DNA from: Microbacteriaceae bacterium
Lineage (GTDB): Bacteria > Actinomycetota > Actinomycetes > Actinomycetales > Microbacteriaceae
NCBI GenBank assembly: GCA_947443745.1
Contig: CANEXL010000009.1
Span: 1-32,822, forward strand
Length of the DNA stretch: 32,822 nt
Direction of reading: 5' to 3'
The translations under genes were made by a program, and so were the position numbers. Shown in pieces: positions 1 to 7,406 of this stretch (position 1 is its first letter; the number at the start of each line of letters is the position of its first letter). The notes beneath the pieces are model-generated. The model had not been told where the DNA came from. It saw only the letters and a list, made by a program, of their open reading frames with translations, and ran no database searches.

Positions 1-893
1 ACGCCAATGTCATGCATGAGCGGCAGTAGTTCGCCCGTTCCCACGCCAAAGTGAATGGTGGGCACGTGGCGCTCTTCGGCCGGCGTCGAGCCAACCGCAG
101 GAATCACATAACTCAGGTCCCGAACGTGGGTCAATGCCTGAGCGGATGCGGGCATCACGTGCGCCGCATAGTCACGCGCCGAGAGCGACCCGGCCCACGA
201 GTCAAAGAGTTGAGCAGCGCTGGCACCGGCCAGAACCTGACCGCGCAAGAAGCGCCCGGTGACCTCGGCGGTCCAGCTCATGAGGGCCTGCCACGCGGCG
301 GGGTCGGTGTGCATGAGGGCACGAGCACCGAGGTGATCCTTGGAAGGTCCACCTTCGACGAGATAGGCGGCCAGAGTAAAGGGAGCGCCCGCGAACCCAA
401 TAAGGGGAATCGCCGCGACACCATCGGTACCACCAAGGTCATGCAACATGGCGACGGTGCGACGCACGCCCTCCCAGATGGGCTCGCCCAGTTCATCCAT
501 GACGGCGGGGTCAATGGCGGTCAGTGTGGCGATATCAGCGGATGTGGCAAAAGGGGCATCGAAGACGGGGCCACGGCCGGGCTCAATGCGAACATCCACA
601 CCCACTGCTTTGAGGGGCACAACGATATCGCTGAAGAAAATGCCGGCATCCGTCTTGTGGCGACGCACCGGCTGGAGGGTGATTTCGCTCGACATCGCGG
701 GGTCGAAACAGGAGTCCAGCATCTTGGTGCCGACACGCAACTCGCGGTACTCGGGAAGCGAGCGACCAGCCTGGCGCATGAACCACACGGGGGTCGTTTC
801 GGGGCGGTCTCCGCGCAGGGCTCGAATGAGTCGTGACGCATGCGTTCCGTGGGCGTGCAGAGGGTGGGATTGCGCAAGCGTCATACCTCTCAT
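1..893 (-). CDS. hemE: Uroporphyrinogen decarboxylase, partial (3' end outside window)
   Basis: The product decarboxylates the four acetate side chains of uroporphyrinogen III to give coproporphyrinogen III, a cytosolic step of haem synthesis. Read from the minus strand, the protein carries the family's N-terminal signature PVWFMRQAGRSLPEYRELR near residues 35-53, where the conserved Arg and Gln contact substrate carboxylates, followed by FFSDIVVPLKAVG and a central GFAGAPFTLAAYLVEGG segment. About 297 codons are present. The family is normally around 350 residues, so some 50-60 C-terminal residues lie beyond the left edge. I chose the ATG at 893 because GAGG stands 4 nt upstream. An in-frame ATG at 884 is an alternative and could be leaderless. 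The gene is divergent from hemA, another tetrapyrrole gene, over a gap under 100 bp, so the two probably share a control region. Family assignment is secure; the exact start is not. Confidence 0.93.
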   Translation of the reverse strand, partial: MRGMTLAQSHPLHAHGTHASRLIRALRGDRPETTPVWFMRQAGRSLPEYRELRVGTKMLDSCFDPAMSSEITLQPVRRHKTDAGIFFSDIVVPLKAVGVDVRIEPGRGPVFDAPFATSADIATLTAIDPAVMDELGEPIWEGVRRTVAMLHDLGGTDGVAAIPLIGFAGAPFTLAAYLVEGGPSKDHLGARALMHTDPAAWQALMSWTAEVTGRFLRGQVLAGASAAQLFDSWAGSLSARDYAAHVMPASAQALTHVRDLSYVIPAVGSTPAEERHVPTIHFGVGTGELLPLMHDIG

Positions 894-973
894 TGTGCCT
901 CACTCGTCTGTGACGAAACCGTGTGCGCTCCTCAGCCTGGGGCACCGGCGGAAGAGTTCCCAGCGCCGGAGCG

Positions 974-979
974 TAGGAT
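974..979 (+). promoter_or_regulatory. Candidate -10 box of a leaderless hemA transcript
   Basis: TAGGAT fits the actinobacterial TANNNT -10 pattern and ends 7 nt before the GTG at 987, so transcription would start at or next to that codon. No convincing -35 box is visible. If this is the promoter, the ATG at 978 lies inside the -10 box and the GTG at 987 is the real start. Confidence 0.4.
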
Positions 980-2408
980 GACGCCCGTGCTTCTCTCCCT
1001 CTCTGCCAACCACAAGAACACGACGTTTGAGGTTCTCGAAATCTTGTCGGCAACGGATGCGAATCTTCTCCCCGAGCTCGTTCGTTCGGCTCATCCAGCC
1101 ATTATCGGCGCTGTCGTTGTCTCGACGTGCAACCGGTTCGAGGCATATATCGAGATGGATGAAGCTGCCGGAGTCTCCCCTGTCGCCGCAATGAACGCGG
1201 TCTTCACGTCGTTGGCTCAGGTAGCCGACGTTCAGGCCGACCACCTGCGCGACACCGTTCATTTTGCTCACGGCAATGCCGTTGCCCAACACCTCTTCTC
1301 GGTGGCCTCCGGTCTCGAATCTGTCGTCATCGGCGAGGGTGAGATCGCGGGACAAGTGCGCCGTTCCTTGGAACACGCCCGCACTGTAGGCACCTCCAGC
1401 CCCGAGCTTGAGCGCCTCTTTCAACGTGCGTCTGAGACTTCGCGGCAGGTCAAAAACTCCACAGCGGTCGGCGAATCTGGACGCTCGCTCGTGCGCCTGT
1501 CGCTCGATTTAGCCGAGTCCCGCATCACCAACTGGAGCGAATGCCGCGTTCTCCTCGTGGGCACCGGCCGTTACGCCGGGGCGTCGTTGGCCGCTCTCCG
1601 CGAGCGTGGCGTCACCGATGTGAGCGTTTACTCCGTCTCTGGTCGAGGTGCAAAATTCGCTGCCAGCCACAATCTTCCGCTCGTCACCCGAGCAGAATAC
1701 GCTCGCGAAGCCGCCCTCGCCGGCGTCATTGTGACCTGTACAACGGCTCCCCATTTTGTGATTGAGGCAGACACTCTTTCCGCCGGTCGGAAAATCTTGC
1801 GTGACGCTTTAGTTCTTGCTGACGCCGAAGTTCCAGAAAACGGAACCGGGGTTTTATCTCTCGTTTCGTCTCTGCCACTGGAGCCCGTCATGCCGGAACG
1901 TCAGCTCCTCATTGACCTCGGTTTGCCCCGCAATATCAATCCGGATGTCACCGGCCTCGATGGCATTGAACTCCTCGATCTTGAGACCATCCGATTGCAT
2001 GCACCGCTCGATGAAGAGCACATCGTTCGCGAGGCTCGCGCCCTTGTCGACTCGGCCACCCGCAAGTTCGTCGATGTTGGCCACGAGCACAGCGTCACCG
2101 ACGGCGTCGTTGCTCTGCGCGCCCACATCTTTGATCTGCTGGATGGCGAGATTGCGCGCGTCGCTGGCAAGACCAACTCGGCAGCCACCACGGAAGAAGC
2201 GCTGCGACACTTCGCCGGCGTGCTCTTGCACACCCCGATGATGCGCTCCCGCGAACTTTCTCAGCGCGGCGAGGCTCGCGACTGGCTCGAGGGCCTGACC
2301 GCCATGTTTGGCATCACGCCGGCCCCGGCTGCCGTGACCGTCGCCGACGTAAGCAAAAGGTCGCTGCCCCCTCTCGGAACAGCGACCCTCAGCAGTGGAA
2401 CTGCTTAG
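978..2408 (+). CDS. hemA: Glutamyl-tRNA reductase
   Basis: This NADPH-dependent enzyme reduces Glu-tRNA(Glu) to glutamate-1-semialdehyde, the first committed step of the C5 route to 5-aminolevulinate. The N-terminal catalytic domain contains the family motif VVSTCNRFE, with the nucleophilic Cys at residue 51, and then GEGEIAGQVRRSLEHA. The NADPH-binding segment RVLLVGTGRYAGASLAAL follows near residue 190, and a helical C-terminal dimerisation domain ends the protein. At 477 residues it is slightly longer than the usual 420-460. ATG 978 has GGAG six bases upstream. GTG 987 gives a start that matches the family better (MLLSLSANHKN) and would be leaderless. The stop TAG overlaps the stop TAA of the convergent surface-protein gene in the four bases 2405-2408, so there is no room for an intervening terminator. 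It is divergent from hemE. Confidence 0.95.
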   Translation: MTPVLLSLSANHKNTTFEVLEILSATDANLLPELVRSAHPAIIGAVVVSTCNRFEAYIEMDEAAGVSPVAAMNAVFTSLAQVADVQADHLRDTVHFAHGNAVAQHLFSVASGLESVVIGEGEIAGQVRRSLEHARTVGTSSPELERLFQRASETSRQVKNSTAVGESGRSLVRLSLDLAESRITNWSECRVLLVGTGRYAGASLAALRERGVTDVSVYSVSGRGAKFAASHNLPLVTRAEYAREAALAGVIVTCTTAPHFVIEADTLSAGRKILRDALVLADAEVPENGTGVLSLVSSLPLEPVMPERQLLIDLGLPRNINPDVTGLDGIELLDLETIRLHAPLDEEHIVREARALVDSATRKFVDVGHEHSVTDGVVALRAHIFDLLDGEIARVAGKTNSAATTEEALRHFAGVLLHTPMMRSRELSQRGEARDWLEGLTAMFGITPAPAAVTVADVSKRSLPPLGTATLSSGTA

Positions 2409-2956
2409 CGCTTAGCGGTGCGGCGGCGGACAGCCAACGCTCCGAGGCCGGCGACGGCCAACACCGCGACCAAAGCCGACGGCGCGAAAAGGTTCTCACC
2501 GGTCGTCGCAAGGCTCTCTGGTTCTGGAGTCGGCTCCGTCGTAGGATCCGTTGGGGGATCCGTCGGGGGAATGATCGTCAAAGTGTCAGATTCAAGCGCC
2601 GCCAGAGCTGCCGCCGTTTTTGTGTCTGGACACGTCACCGTATCTGCCGGAAAAATTGCAAGCGTGATAGACGTAAATGGGGCACCGGAAAAACTTTCGT
2701 ACGTGTATGGCTCTGCCGTTGCTTCCAGCGTCTGCGTGGAACCATTAGCGAGTGCGTCATCTTGGTACTGGCACATGAAAAGACCAACGGTGTTCGTCGT
2801 GGTCAACGTAACCGTTTCCCCTGTCGCGATTGTGGGGCTGGACCAGGCAATTGTCGGCGATGTGATGGCATTGGCGGGTCCTGCCGTGGCGGCGAGCGCG
2901 ACGGCACTGAGCGACACTGCGATGAGGACCTTAGTGACACGGTGGGACGTGAACAT
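2405..2956 (-). CDS. Secreted surface protein with LATTG sorting signal, function unknown
   Basis: This 183-residue protein has the layout of a cell-wall-anchored exported protein. Residues 1-31 form a signal peptide: a basic start (MFTSHRVTKV), a hydrophobic core and cleavage after an AxA-type site (ANA). A Thr/Ser-rich, probably beta-rich middle contains two Cys residues, roughly 80 residues apart, that could form a disulfide. A linker of proline, threonine and acidic residues (PPTDPPTDPTTEPTPEPE) follows. The C-terminus is LATTG, a hydrophobic helix and RRRTAKR, a textbook tripartite sorting signal of the LAXTG type handled by class E sortases. The start was placed at ATG 2956 because GAAAGGA lies 7 nt upstream and the signal peptide then starts correctly. 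No sortase gene is in the window. I do not recognise the middle domain. The stop codon overlaps the stop of the convergent hemA. Confidence 0.8.
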   Translation of the reverse strand: MFTSHRVTKVLIAVSLSAVALAATAGPANAITSPTIAWSSPTIATGETVTLTTTNTVGLFMCQYQDDALANGSTQTLEATAEPYTYESFSGAPFTSITLAIFPADTVTCPDTKTAAALAALESDTLTIIPPTDPPTDPTTEPTPEPESLATTGENLFAPSALVAVLAVAGLGALAVRRRTAKR

Positions 2957-2987
2957 GATTGTTCCTTTCGGGGGGCAGAGGGGATGA

Positions 2988-2993
2988 ATCATA
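2988..2993 (-). promoter_or_regulatory. Candidate -10 box for the LATTG surface-protein gene
   Basis: On the minus strand the hexamer reads TATGAT, close to the sigma-70-type consensus, about 31 nt upstream of the ATG. This leaves a short leader holding the GAAAGGA ribosome-binding site. A 5-7-5 inverted repeat, GAACA-N7-TGTTC at 3007-3023, lies just upstream where an operator would sit. No clear -35 box is seen. Confidence 0.35.
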
Positions 2994-3102
2994 GGTCTCG
3001 TTTTAGGAACAACATAACTGTTCTTAGCTTAGAGACATCAGGTTCAATCTGCCCATTTTTATTACCCGAACAGGGATTTTTACCCCCCTTTCCCCACTTT
3101 TA

Positions 3103-5262
3103 TCACTCTGCGAGCACGCTCTCGGCCGTAGCCGGACCCGTCGAGATGACGGTCAGTTCGTCACCGGCAAGATCAACCCGGACGGTATCGCCATCGCGAA
3201 TCTCGCCAGCGAGCAGTGCCCGCGCGAGACGGTCGTCGATCTCGTGTTGCATCAGGCGGCGCAACGGACGCGCCCCATAGATGGGGTCGTAACCGCGCTC
3301 TGCGAGCCAGGTGCGGGCATCCGGTGTCACCGCCAGGTCGAGGCGACGATCCCCGAGACGCTTCTGCAAACGGTCGATGTACAGCTCGACAATCTGCGAG
3401 AGATCCTCCTCGGTCAACGGGGAGAACACAACGATGTCATCGAGACGGTTGACGAACTCGGGCTTGAAGGCCTGGCGCACGAGTTGCTGCACCGCTTCTT
3501 CTTTCTGCGACTGCGAGAGCTCGGGATCGACGAGGTACTGGCTTCCGAGGTTCGACGTCAGCACCAGAATGACGTTTCTGAAATCTACGGTGCGACCCTG
3601 GCCATCCGTCAGACGCCCGTCATCGAGAACCTGCAGCAAGACGTCGAACACCTCGGGGTGCGCCTTCTCCACCTCGTCGAGCAAGACCACCGAATAGGGA
3701 CGGCGGCGAACGGCCTCGGTGAGCTGGCCACCTTGTTCGTACCCGACATATCCCGGAGGGGCACCGAGCAGGCGGGAGACGGAGAACTTCTCGCCGTACT
3801 CGCTCATGTCGATGCGAATCATGGCCTTCTCGTCATCAAACAGGAAGTCGGCGAGCGCCTTGGCGAGCTCGGTCTTACCAACCCCAGTTGGCCCCAGAAA
3901 GAGGAACGATCCGGTGGGCCGATCGGGGTCGCTGATGCCGGCCCGACTGCGGCGAACGGATTCGGCGACGGCCTTGACAGCCTTCTTCTGACCGATGAGG
4001 CGCTTGCCAATTTCATTCTCGAGGTTGAGGAGCTTCTCGGTTTCGCCCTGCAACAAACGACCGACGGGGATTCCTGTCCAGGCGGCGATAACGGCCGCGA
4101 TGTCTTCGGATGTCACCTGGTCATTCACCATGCGAACGCCCGTGGAATCGGCGGATTCCGCCTCGAGAATTTGGCGCTCCAGCGTGGGAATCTCTCCATA
4201 AAGAAGGCGACTGGCCTGCTCTAGCTTGCCCTCGCGTTGAGCCCGTTCGGCCTGGATGCGCGCGGCGTCCAGCTTGCCCTTCAAGTCACCCACACGGTTC
4301 AGTGCCGCACGCTCAATCTCCCAGCGCTTCTCCAAGTCGACGAGGCGACCACTGCGCTCGGCCAGATCTTCACGCAGTTTGGAGAGCCGAAGCTTGGAGG
4401 CTTCGTCCTTCTCCTTCTTGAGCGCAAACTCTTCGAGCTTGAGGCGGTCGACGCTTCGGCGCAACTCGTCGATCTCGACCGGTGCCGAGTCGATTTCCAT
4501 ACGCAAGCGGCTCGCGGCCTCGTCGATCAAGTCGATGGCCTTGTCGGGAAGTTGGCGTGAAGGAATGTACCGATTGCTCAGCGACGCCGCGGCGACCAGA
4601 GCAGTGTCGGCGATGGCGACCTTGTGGTGCGCCTCATACCGTTCTTTCAATCCGCGAAGGATGGCAACGGTATCTTCCACCGACGGCTCCCCCACGAAGA
4701 CCTGCTGGAAGCGGCGCTCCAGCGCAGCATCCTTCTCAATGAACTGTCGGTATTCATTCAGCGTTGTTGCGCCAATGAGGCGCAGTTCGCCGCGGGCCAG
4801 CATGGGCTTGAGCATGTTCGAGGCCGCGACGGAGCCCTCCCCGCCACCGGCACCCATGAGCGTGTGAAGTTCGTCGATGAACGTAATGATTTGGCCGTCG
4901 GAGTCGTTGATCTCCTTGAGCACGGCCTTGAGGCGTTCCTCGAATTCACCCCGGTACTTGGCGCCGGCAATCAGCGCCGAAATGTCGAGAGTAATCAGCT
5001 GCTTGCCTTTGAGGCTGTCGGCGACGTCGCCGGCCACGATGCGCTGGGCGAGCCCCTCGACCACAGCGGTCTTTCCCACGCCGGGCTCACCGATGAGAAC
5101 GGGGTTATTCTTCGTGCGTCGGGTCAGCACCTGGGAGACACGGCGAATCTCGGCATCACGCCCGATAACGGGATCCAGCTTGCCGCTCTTGGCAATCTCC
5201 GTCAGGTTGATGCCGTACTTTTCCAGTGCGCTTTGGTTATCTTCTTGCGGCTCTTGTTGCAT
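3103..5262 (-). CDS. clpB: ClpB-type AAA+ disaggregase lacking the N-domain
   Basis: ClpB is a cytosolic hexameric unfoldase that, with DnaK, DnaJ and GrpE, pulls polypeptides out of aggregates. NBD1 carries Walker [10 protein letters not shown] and Walker [10 protein letters not shown] middle domain rich in Lys, Glu and Arg, starting at about residue 260, forms the ClpB-specific coiled-coil that contacts DnaK. NBD2 carries Walker [10 protein letters not shown], the pore loop GYVGYEQGG and Walker [12 protein letters not shown]. At 719 residues it is about 140 shorter than typical ClpB (around 860). It starts directly at the linker before NBD1 ([26 protein letters not shown]), so the double Clp-N repeat is missing. 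The ATG at 5262 has GGGGGAG 8 nt upstream, and only about 110 bp separate it from the divergent phosphatase gene, so no N-domain could be encoded in between. A HAIR-like operator overlaps the promoter, pointing to HspR repression. Confidence 0.95.
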   Translation of the reverse strand: MQQEPQEDNQSALEKYGINLTEIAKSGKLDPVIGRDAEIRRVSQVLTRRTKNNPVLIGEPGVGKTAVVEGLAQRIVAGDVADSLKGKQLITLDISALIAGAKYRGEFEERLKAVLKEINDSDGQIITFIDELHTLMGAGGGEGSVAASNMLKPMLARGELRLIGATTLNEYRQFIEKDAALERRFQQVFVGEPSVEDTVAILRGLKERYEAHHKVAIADTALVAAASLSNRYIPSRQLPDKAIDLIDEAASRLRMEIDSAPVEIDELRRSVDRLKLEEFALKKEKDEASKLRLSKLREDLAERSGRLVDLEKRWEIERAALNRVGDLKGKLDAARIQAERAQREGKLEQASRLLYGEIPTLERQILEAESADSTGVRMVNDQVTSEDIAAVIAAWTGIPVGRLLQGETEKLLNLENEIGKRLIGQKKAVKAVAESVRRSRAGISDPDRPTGSFLFLGPTGVGKTELAKALADFLFDDEKAMIRIDMSEYGEKFSVSRLLGAPPGYVGYEQGGQLTEAVRRRPYSVVLLDEVEKAHPEVFDVLLQVLDDGRLTDGQGRTVDFRNVILVLTSNLGSQYLVDPELSQSQKEEAVQQLVRQAFKPEFVNRLDDIVVFSPLTEEDLSQIVELYIDRLQKRLGDRRLDLAVTPDARTWLAERGYDPIYGARPLRRLMQHEIDDRLARALLAGEIRDGDTVRVDLAGDELTVISTGPATAESVLAE

Positions 5263-5280
5263 GGCGTTTGCTCCCCCAAA

Positions 5281-5301
5281 GATGAGTCACTCTTGCTCAA
5301 T
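5281..5301 (-). promoter_or_regulatory. HAIR-like HspR operator in the clpB promoter
   Basis: Read on the minus strand this is ATTGAGC-N7-ACTCATC. Against the HspR consensus CTTGAGT-N7-ACTCAAG it matches 5 of 7 bases in each arm with exactly the 7-base spacer. A -10-like TAAAAT (5300-5305) overlaps its upstream edge, so a bound repressor would cover the promoter. The site lies 18 bp before the clpB start codon. ClpB is a known HspR target in several actinobacteria. Confidence 0.65.
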
Positions 5302-5382
5302 TTTATCGTCACTTGTATCTTTTTAGGGCAACGAGTCCATGCACGCATATTGTTCACATCAAAGCGCGAGAGAATGAGGACA

Positions 5383-5994
5383 ATGCCTTCTACAACTACT
5401 TTCGCCCTCATCCGTCATGGTCAAACGGATTGGAACGCCGAGTTTCGCATTCAGGGCTCCACTGATATCCCCTTGAACGAGGTTGGTCGCGCGCAGGCCG
5501 CCAATGCCGTTGCGCCCCTCGCTGATTTTCACGACGACGACCGTGACTGGGACTTTGTTGTTTCCTCCCCCCTGTCGCGTGCGGCCGATACCGCGGATGC
5601 CATCGCGGCCGGGCTGAACCTCGATGTCACCCACCGATTGCCGACCATCATCGAACGCCACTATGGCGACGCCGAAGGGCTCCAAGCAGGTCCCGAGCTC
5701 GAGGCTTTGCGCATCCCCAACGGGTTCCTCACGGCGGAGTCGGAAGCCAGTGTCGCCCAGCGCGGAATCGATGCCTTGCAGAACTTGTCCGAGGAGTTTC
5801 CGGGCGCCCGCATCATCGTCGTCAGCCACGGCACGCTCATCCGGCTCACGCTCAATTCCCTCTTCGATCTCTCGGTCGGGCCCATCTCAAATGCTGTCCT
5901 CACGGTCGTGCGCTCCTCCCCCGCCGGCTGGCACCTCGACCACCTCAATGGTGAAAACGTACTGGCGGAAAACTCCGCAACATCCGTCTTCTAA
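5383..5994 (+). CDS. Histidine phosphatase (phosphoglycerate-mutase-like) family protein
   Basis: A 203-residue cytosolic member of histidine phosphatase branch 1. The phospho-acceptor motif LIRHGQTDWN is at residues 9-18 (His12), followed by the conserved SSPLSRAADTA, which supplies an Arg, the acid-containing ERHYGDAEGL, and the second catalytic histidine in VVSHGTLIRL. The short length and lack of the extended mutase segments favour a phosphatase over glycolytic phosphoglycerate mutase; the substrate cannot be told from sequence. ATG 5383 fits the family N-terminus. An ATG three codons earlier (5374) is equally possible, since neither has a well-spaced ribosome-binding site. A TATTGT at 5349-5354 could be the -10 box. 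The gene is divergent from clpB and followed by a perfect 16-bp inverted repeat. Confidence 0.85.
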   Translation: MPSTTTFALIRHGQTDWNAEFRIQGSTDIPLNEVGRAQAANAVAPLADFHDDDRDWDFVVSSPLSRAADTADAIAAGLNLDVTHRLPTIIERHYGDAEGLQAGPELEALRIPNGFLTAESEASVAQRGIDALQNLSEEFPGARIIVVSHGTLIRLTLNSLFDLSVGPISNAVLTVVRSSPAGWHLDHLNGENVLAENSATSVF

Positions 5995-6000
5995 GTAGGG

Positions 6001-6016
6001 CGTTACCCCTGTAACG
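6001..6016. repeat. Perfect inverted repeat CGTTAC-CCCT-GTAACG
   Basis: A 6-bp stem with a 4-base loop begins 7 bp after the phosphatase stop and ends 44 bp before the GNAT-AAA start. No T-run follows on either strand, so it is not a classical terminator. It could be a U-less terminator or an operator for the downstream gene; nothing in the sequence decides between these. Confidence 0.5.
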
Positions 6017-6041
6017 TGGGCATTACCGTCATCTTTGACGA

Positions 6042-6053
6042 CCTCTCGAGAGG
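6042..6053 (+). promoter_or_regulatory. 12-bp palindrome containing the Shine-Dalgarno of the GNAT-AAA gene
   Basis: CCTCTCGAGAGG is a perfect palindrome whose right half, GAGAGG, is the likely ribosome-binding site 6 nt before ATG 6060. Having no loop it cannot form a stable simple hairpin, but it could bind a dimeric regulator or pair between two transcripts. Confidence 0.4.
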
Positions 6054-6059
6054 CCCCCG

Positions 6060-7355
6060 ATGTCTGCCATTACCCTGCGCGATTACCAGCCCACCGACAT
6101 GGATGCCGTGCTGCGGCTGTACGACGAGGTCAAGGGAACCGGCGCGGAGCCGGTCTACTCCCTCAGCGAAGTGCTCGCATCGTGCCAAAAGGACTGCGCG
6201 GTCGTCGCCACTCAGGGCAACGAGGTCGTCGGGGTCGTTGTAGCGCGGGCCGCTCATGACCAAGGGTGGATTGTTTTTATCACGACGGATTCCCGTTTTC
6301 GTCAGCAGGGAATTGGCGACACCTTGTTGGCCGCCGCCGAGCAGCGTCTCGCCCCTCAGGGACTGACCCGTCTCTCTATCCTCGTGCCCGAGGCTCAATC
6401 CAATGTGGGTTTGCTTCTGAAAGCGGGCTTCGCGGATAAAAAGCACCTGCGGTATTTCGAACGCGAGATTCCCATCAAGGCCAAGGAAATGACGGTGCTC
6501 CGCGAGCTCGGTGGCCGCATTCTCACTCGCGACCTCTGGACCAAAATCGGGGGCATGAGCACCGAAAAGGGCCTCCTGGAATCACGCCTCATTGTGCCAT
6601 TGGCGGATGCCGAACTCGCCGAAAAGTATGGCGTCGAACCTCCCCGAGCGATCATGCTGTTTGGCCCTCCCGGAACCGGCAAGACAACGTTTGCCAAGGC
6701 AATCGCCTCACGGTTGGAGTGGCCGTTCATTGAGGTTTTCCCCTCCCGGTTGGCCGGAAGCCCCGAGGGTTTGGCCGGCGGTCTGCGCGAGACATTCTCG
6801 GCCATTGCCGAGCTCGAGCACGCGGTGGTGTTCATCGATGAGGTCGAAGAGATTGCCGCTCAGCGCGGCGGCGAACCCCCTTCAGCGACGCAGGGCGTCA
6901 CCAACGAGCTGCTCAAGCTCATCCCCGTTTTTCGCGAGAAGCCGGGACGCATTCTGATCTGCGCCACCAACTTCATCCGGGCGCTCGATTCGGCTTTCTT
7001 GCGGCACGGTCGCTTCGACTACGTGATCCCCATTGGTCTGCCCGATGACGAGGCGCGGGATGCCATTTGGCGCGGCTACATTCCCGGCAATGCCAGCGAG
7101 AATCTTGACCTTGCGCTCATCGTGGCGAAAACGGATGGGTTCTCCCCGGCCGACATCGAATACGCGGCCCGCAAGGCCTCGCAGCGGGCGTTCGAGCGGG
7201 CTATCCGTTCGCGCGAAGCGGGCGCGGATGCTGCCCCCGACGGCAGTGCCGTCACCGAGGACTACCTGATCGGGATCTCCGAAACGCGCACCACAGTTTC
7301 GGCCGAGGTCGCTGAGGCGTTCCGTGAGGACATCGCGAGCATCGCCCGCACGTAG
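6060..7355 (+). CDS. GNAT acetyltransferase fused to an AAA+ ATPase
   Basis: A 431-residue two-domain protein with a single start and an intact frame. Residues 1-140 are a GNAT N-acetyltransferase fold: TLRDYQPTDMDAVLRLYDEV at the start, then the acetyl-CoA pyrophosphate loop RQQGIG (81-86) after the FITTDSRF strand, and VGLLLKAGFADKKHLRYFE at the end. Residues 165-430 are a classical AAA+ module: Walker A GPPGTGKT (202-209), Walker B VVFIDEVE (256-263), sensor-1 Asn304 in ICATNF, and a second region of homology LDSAFLRHGRFD (309-320) whose two Arg residues suit Arg fingers. The C-terminal lid includes TDGFSPADIEYAARKAS. The ATPase resembles the FtsH/Cdc48 clade but has no protease domain. 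I infer that ATP-driven oligomerisation presents or controls the acetyltransferase, or that an acylation signal gates the ATPase. Substrates and partners are unknown and the neighbours give no clue. Confidence 0.85.
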   Translation: MSAITLRDYQPTDMDAVLRLYDEVKGTGAEPVYSLSEVLASCQKDCAVVATQGNEVVGVVVARAAHDQGWIVFITTDSRFRQQGIGDTLLAAAEQRLAPQGLTRLSILVPEAQSNVGLLLKAGFADKKHLRYFEREIPIKAKEMTVLRELGGRILTRDLWTKIGGMSTEKGLLESRLIVPLADAELAEKYGVEPPRAIMLFGPPGTGKTTFAKAIASRLEWPFIEVFPSRLAGSPEGLAGGLRETFSAIAELEHAVVFIDEVEEIAAQRGGEPPSATQGVTNELLKLIPVFREKPGRILICATNFIRALDSAFLRHGRFDYVIPIGLPDDEARDAIWRGYIPGNASENLDLALIVAKTDGFSPADIEYAARKASQRAFERAIRSREAGADAAPDGSAVTEDYLIGISETRTTVSAEVAEAFREDIASIART

Positions 7356-7379
7356 GACGACTCGGCCCGTTCTTGCCGA

Positions 7380-7399
7380 CTCAGCGAGCCCGCGCTGAG
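7380..7399. terminator. Stem-loop between convergent genes
   Basis: CTCAGCG, a 6-base loop and CGCTGAG form a perfect 7-bp stem, 24 bp after the GNAT-AAA stop and 7 bp from the stop of the convergent methyltransferase gene. There is no U-tract on either strand. The position fits a bidirectional U-less terminator of the kind proposed for actinobacteria. Confidence 0.55.
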
Positions 7400-7406
7400 G
7401 GAATAG

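Noticed and set aside
51-836. Open frame of 261 codons opposite hemE
   Set aside because: The minus strand encodes uroporphyrinogen decarboxylase continuously; the plus frame is its shadow.
3065-3082. Possible terminator CCC-GAACA-GGG plus T-run after clpB
   Set aside because: The stem is only 3 bp and the T-run is on the plus strand, where no gene ends; it is wrong for clpB or the surface-protein gene.
4624-5382. Upstream extension of the histidine phosphatase gene
   Set aside because: The frame is open through clpB on the other strand, but similarity starts only at MPSTTTFALIRHG; the upstream part is antisense to clpB.
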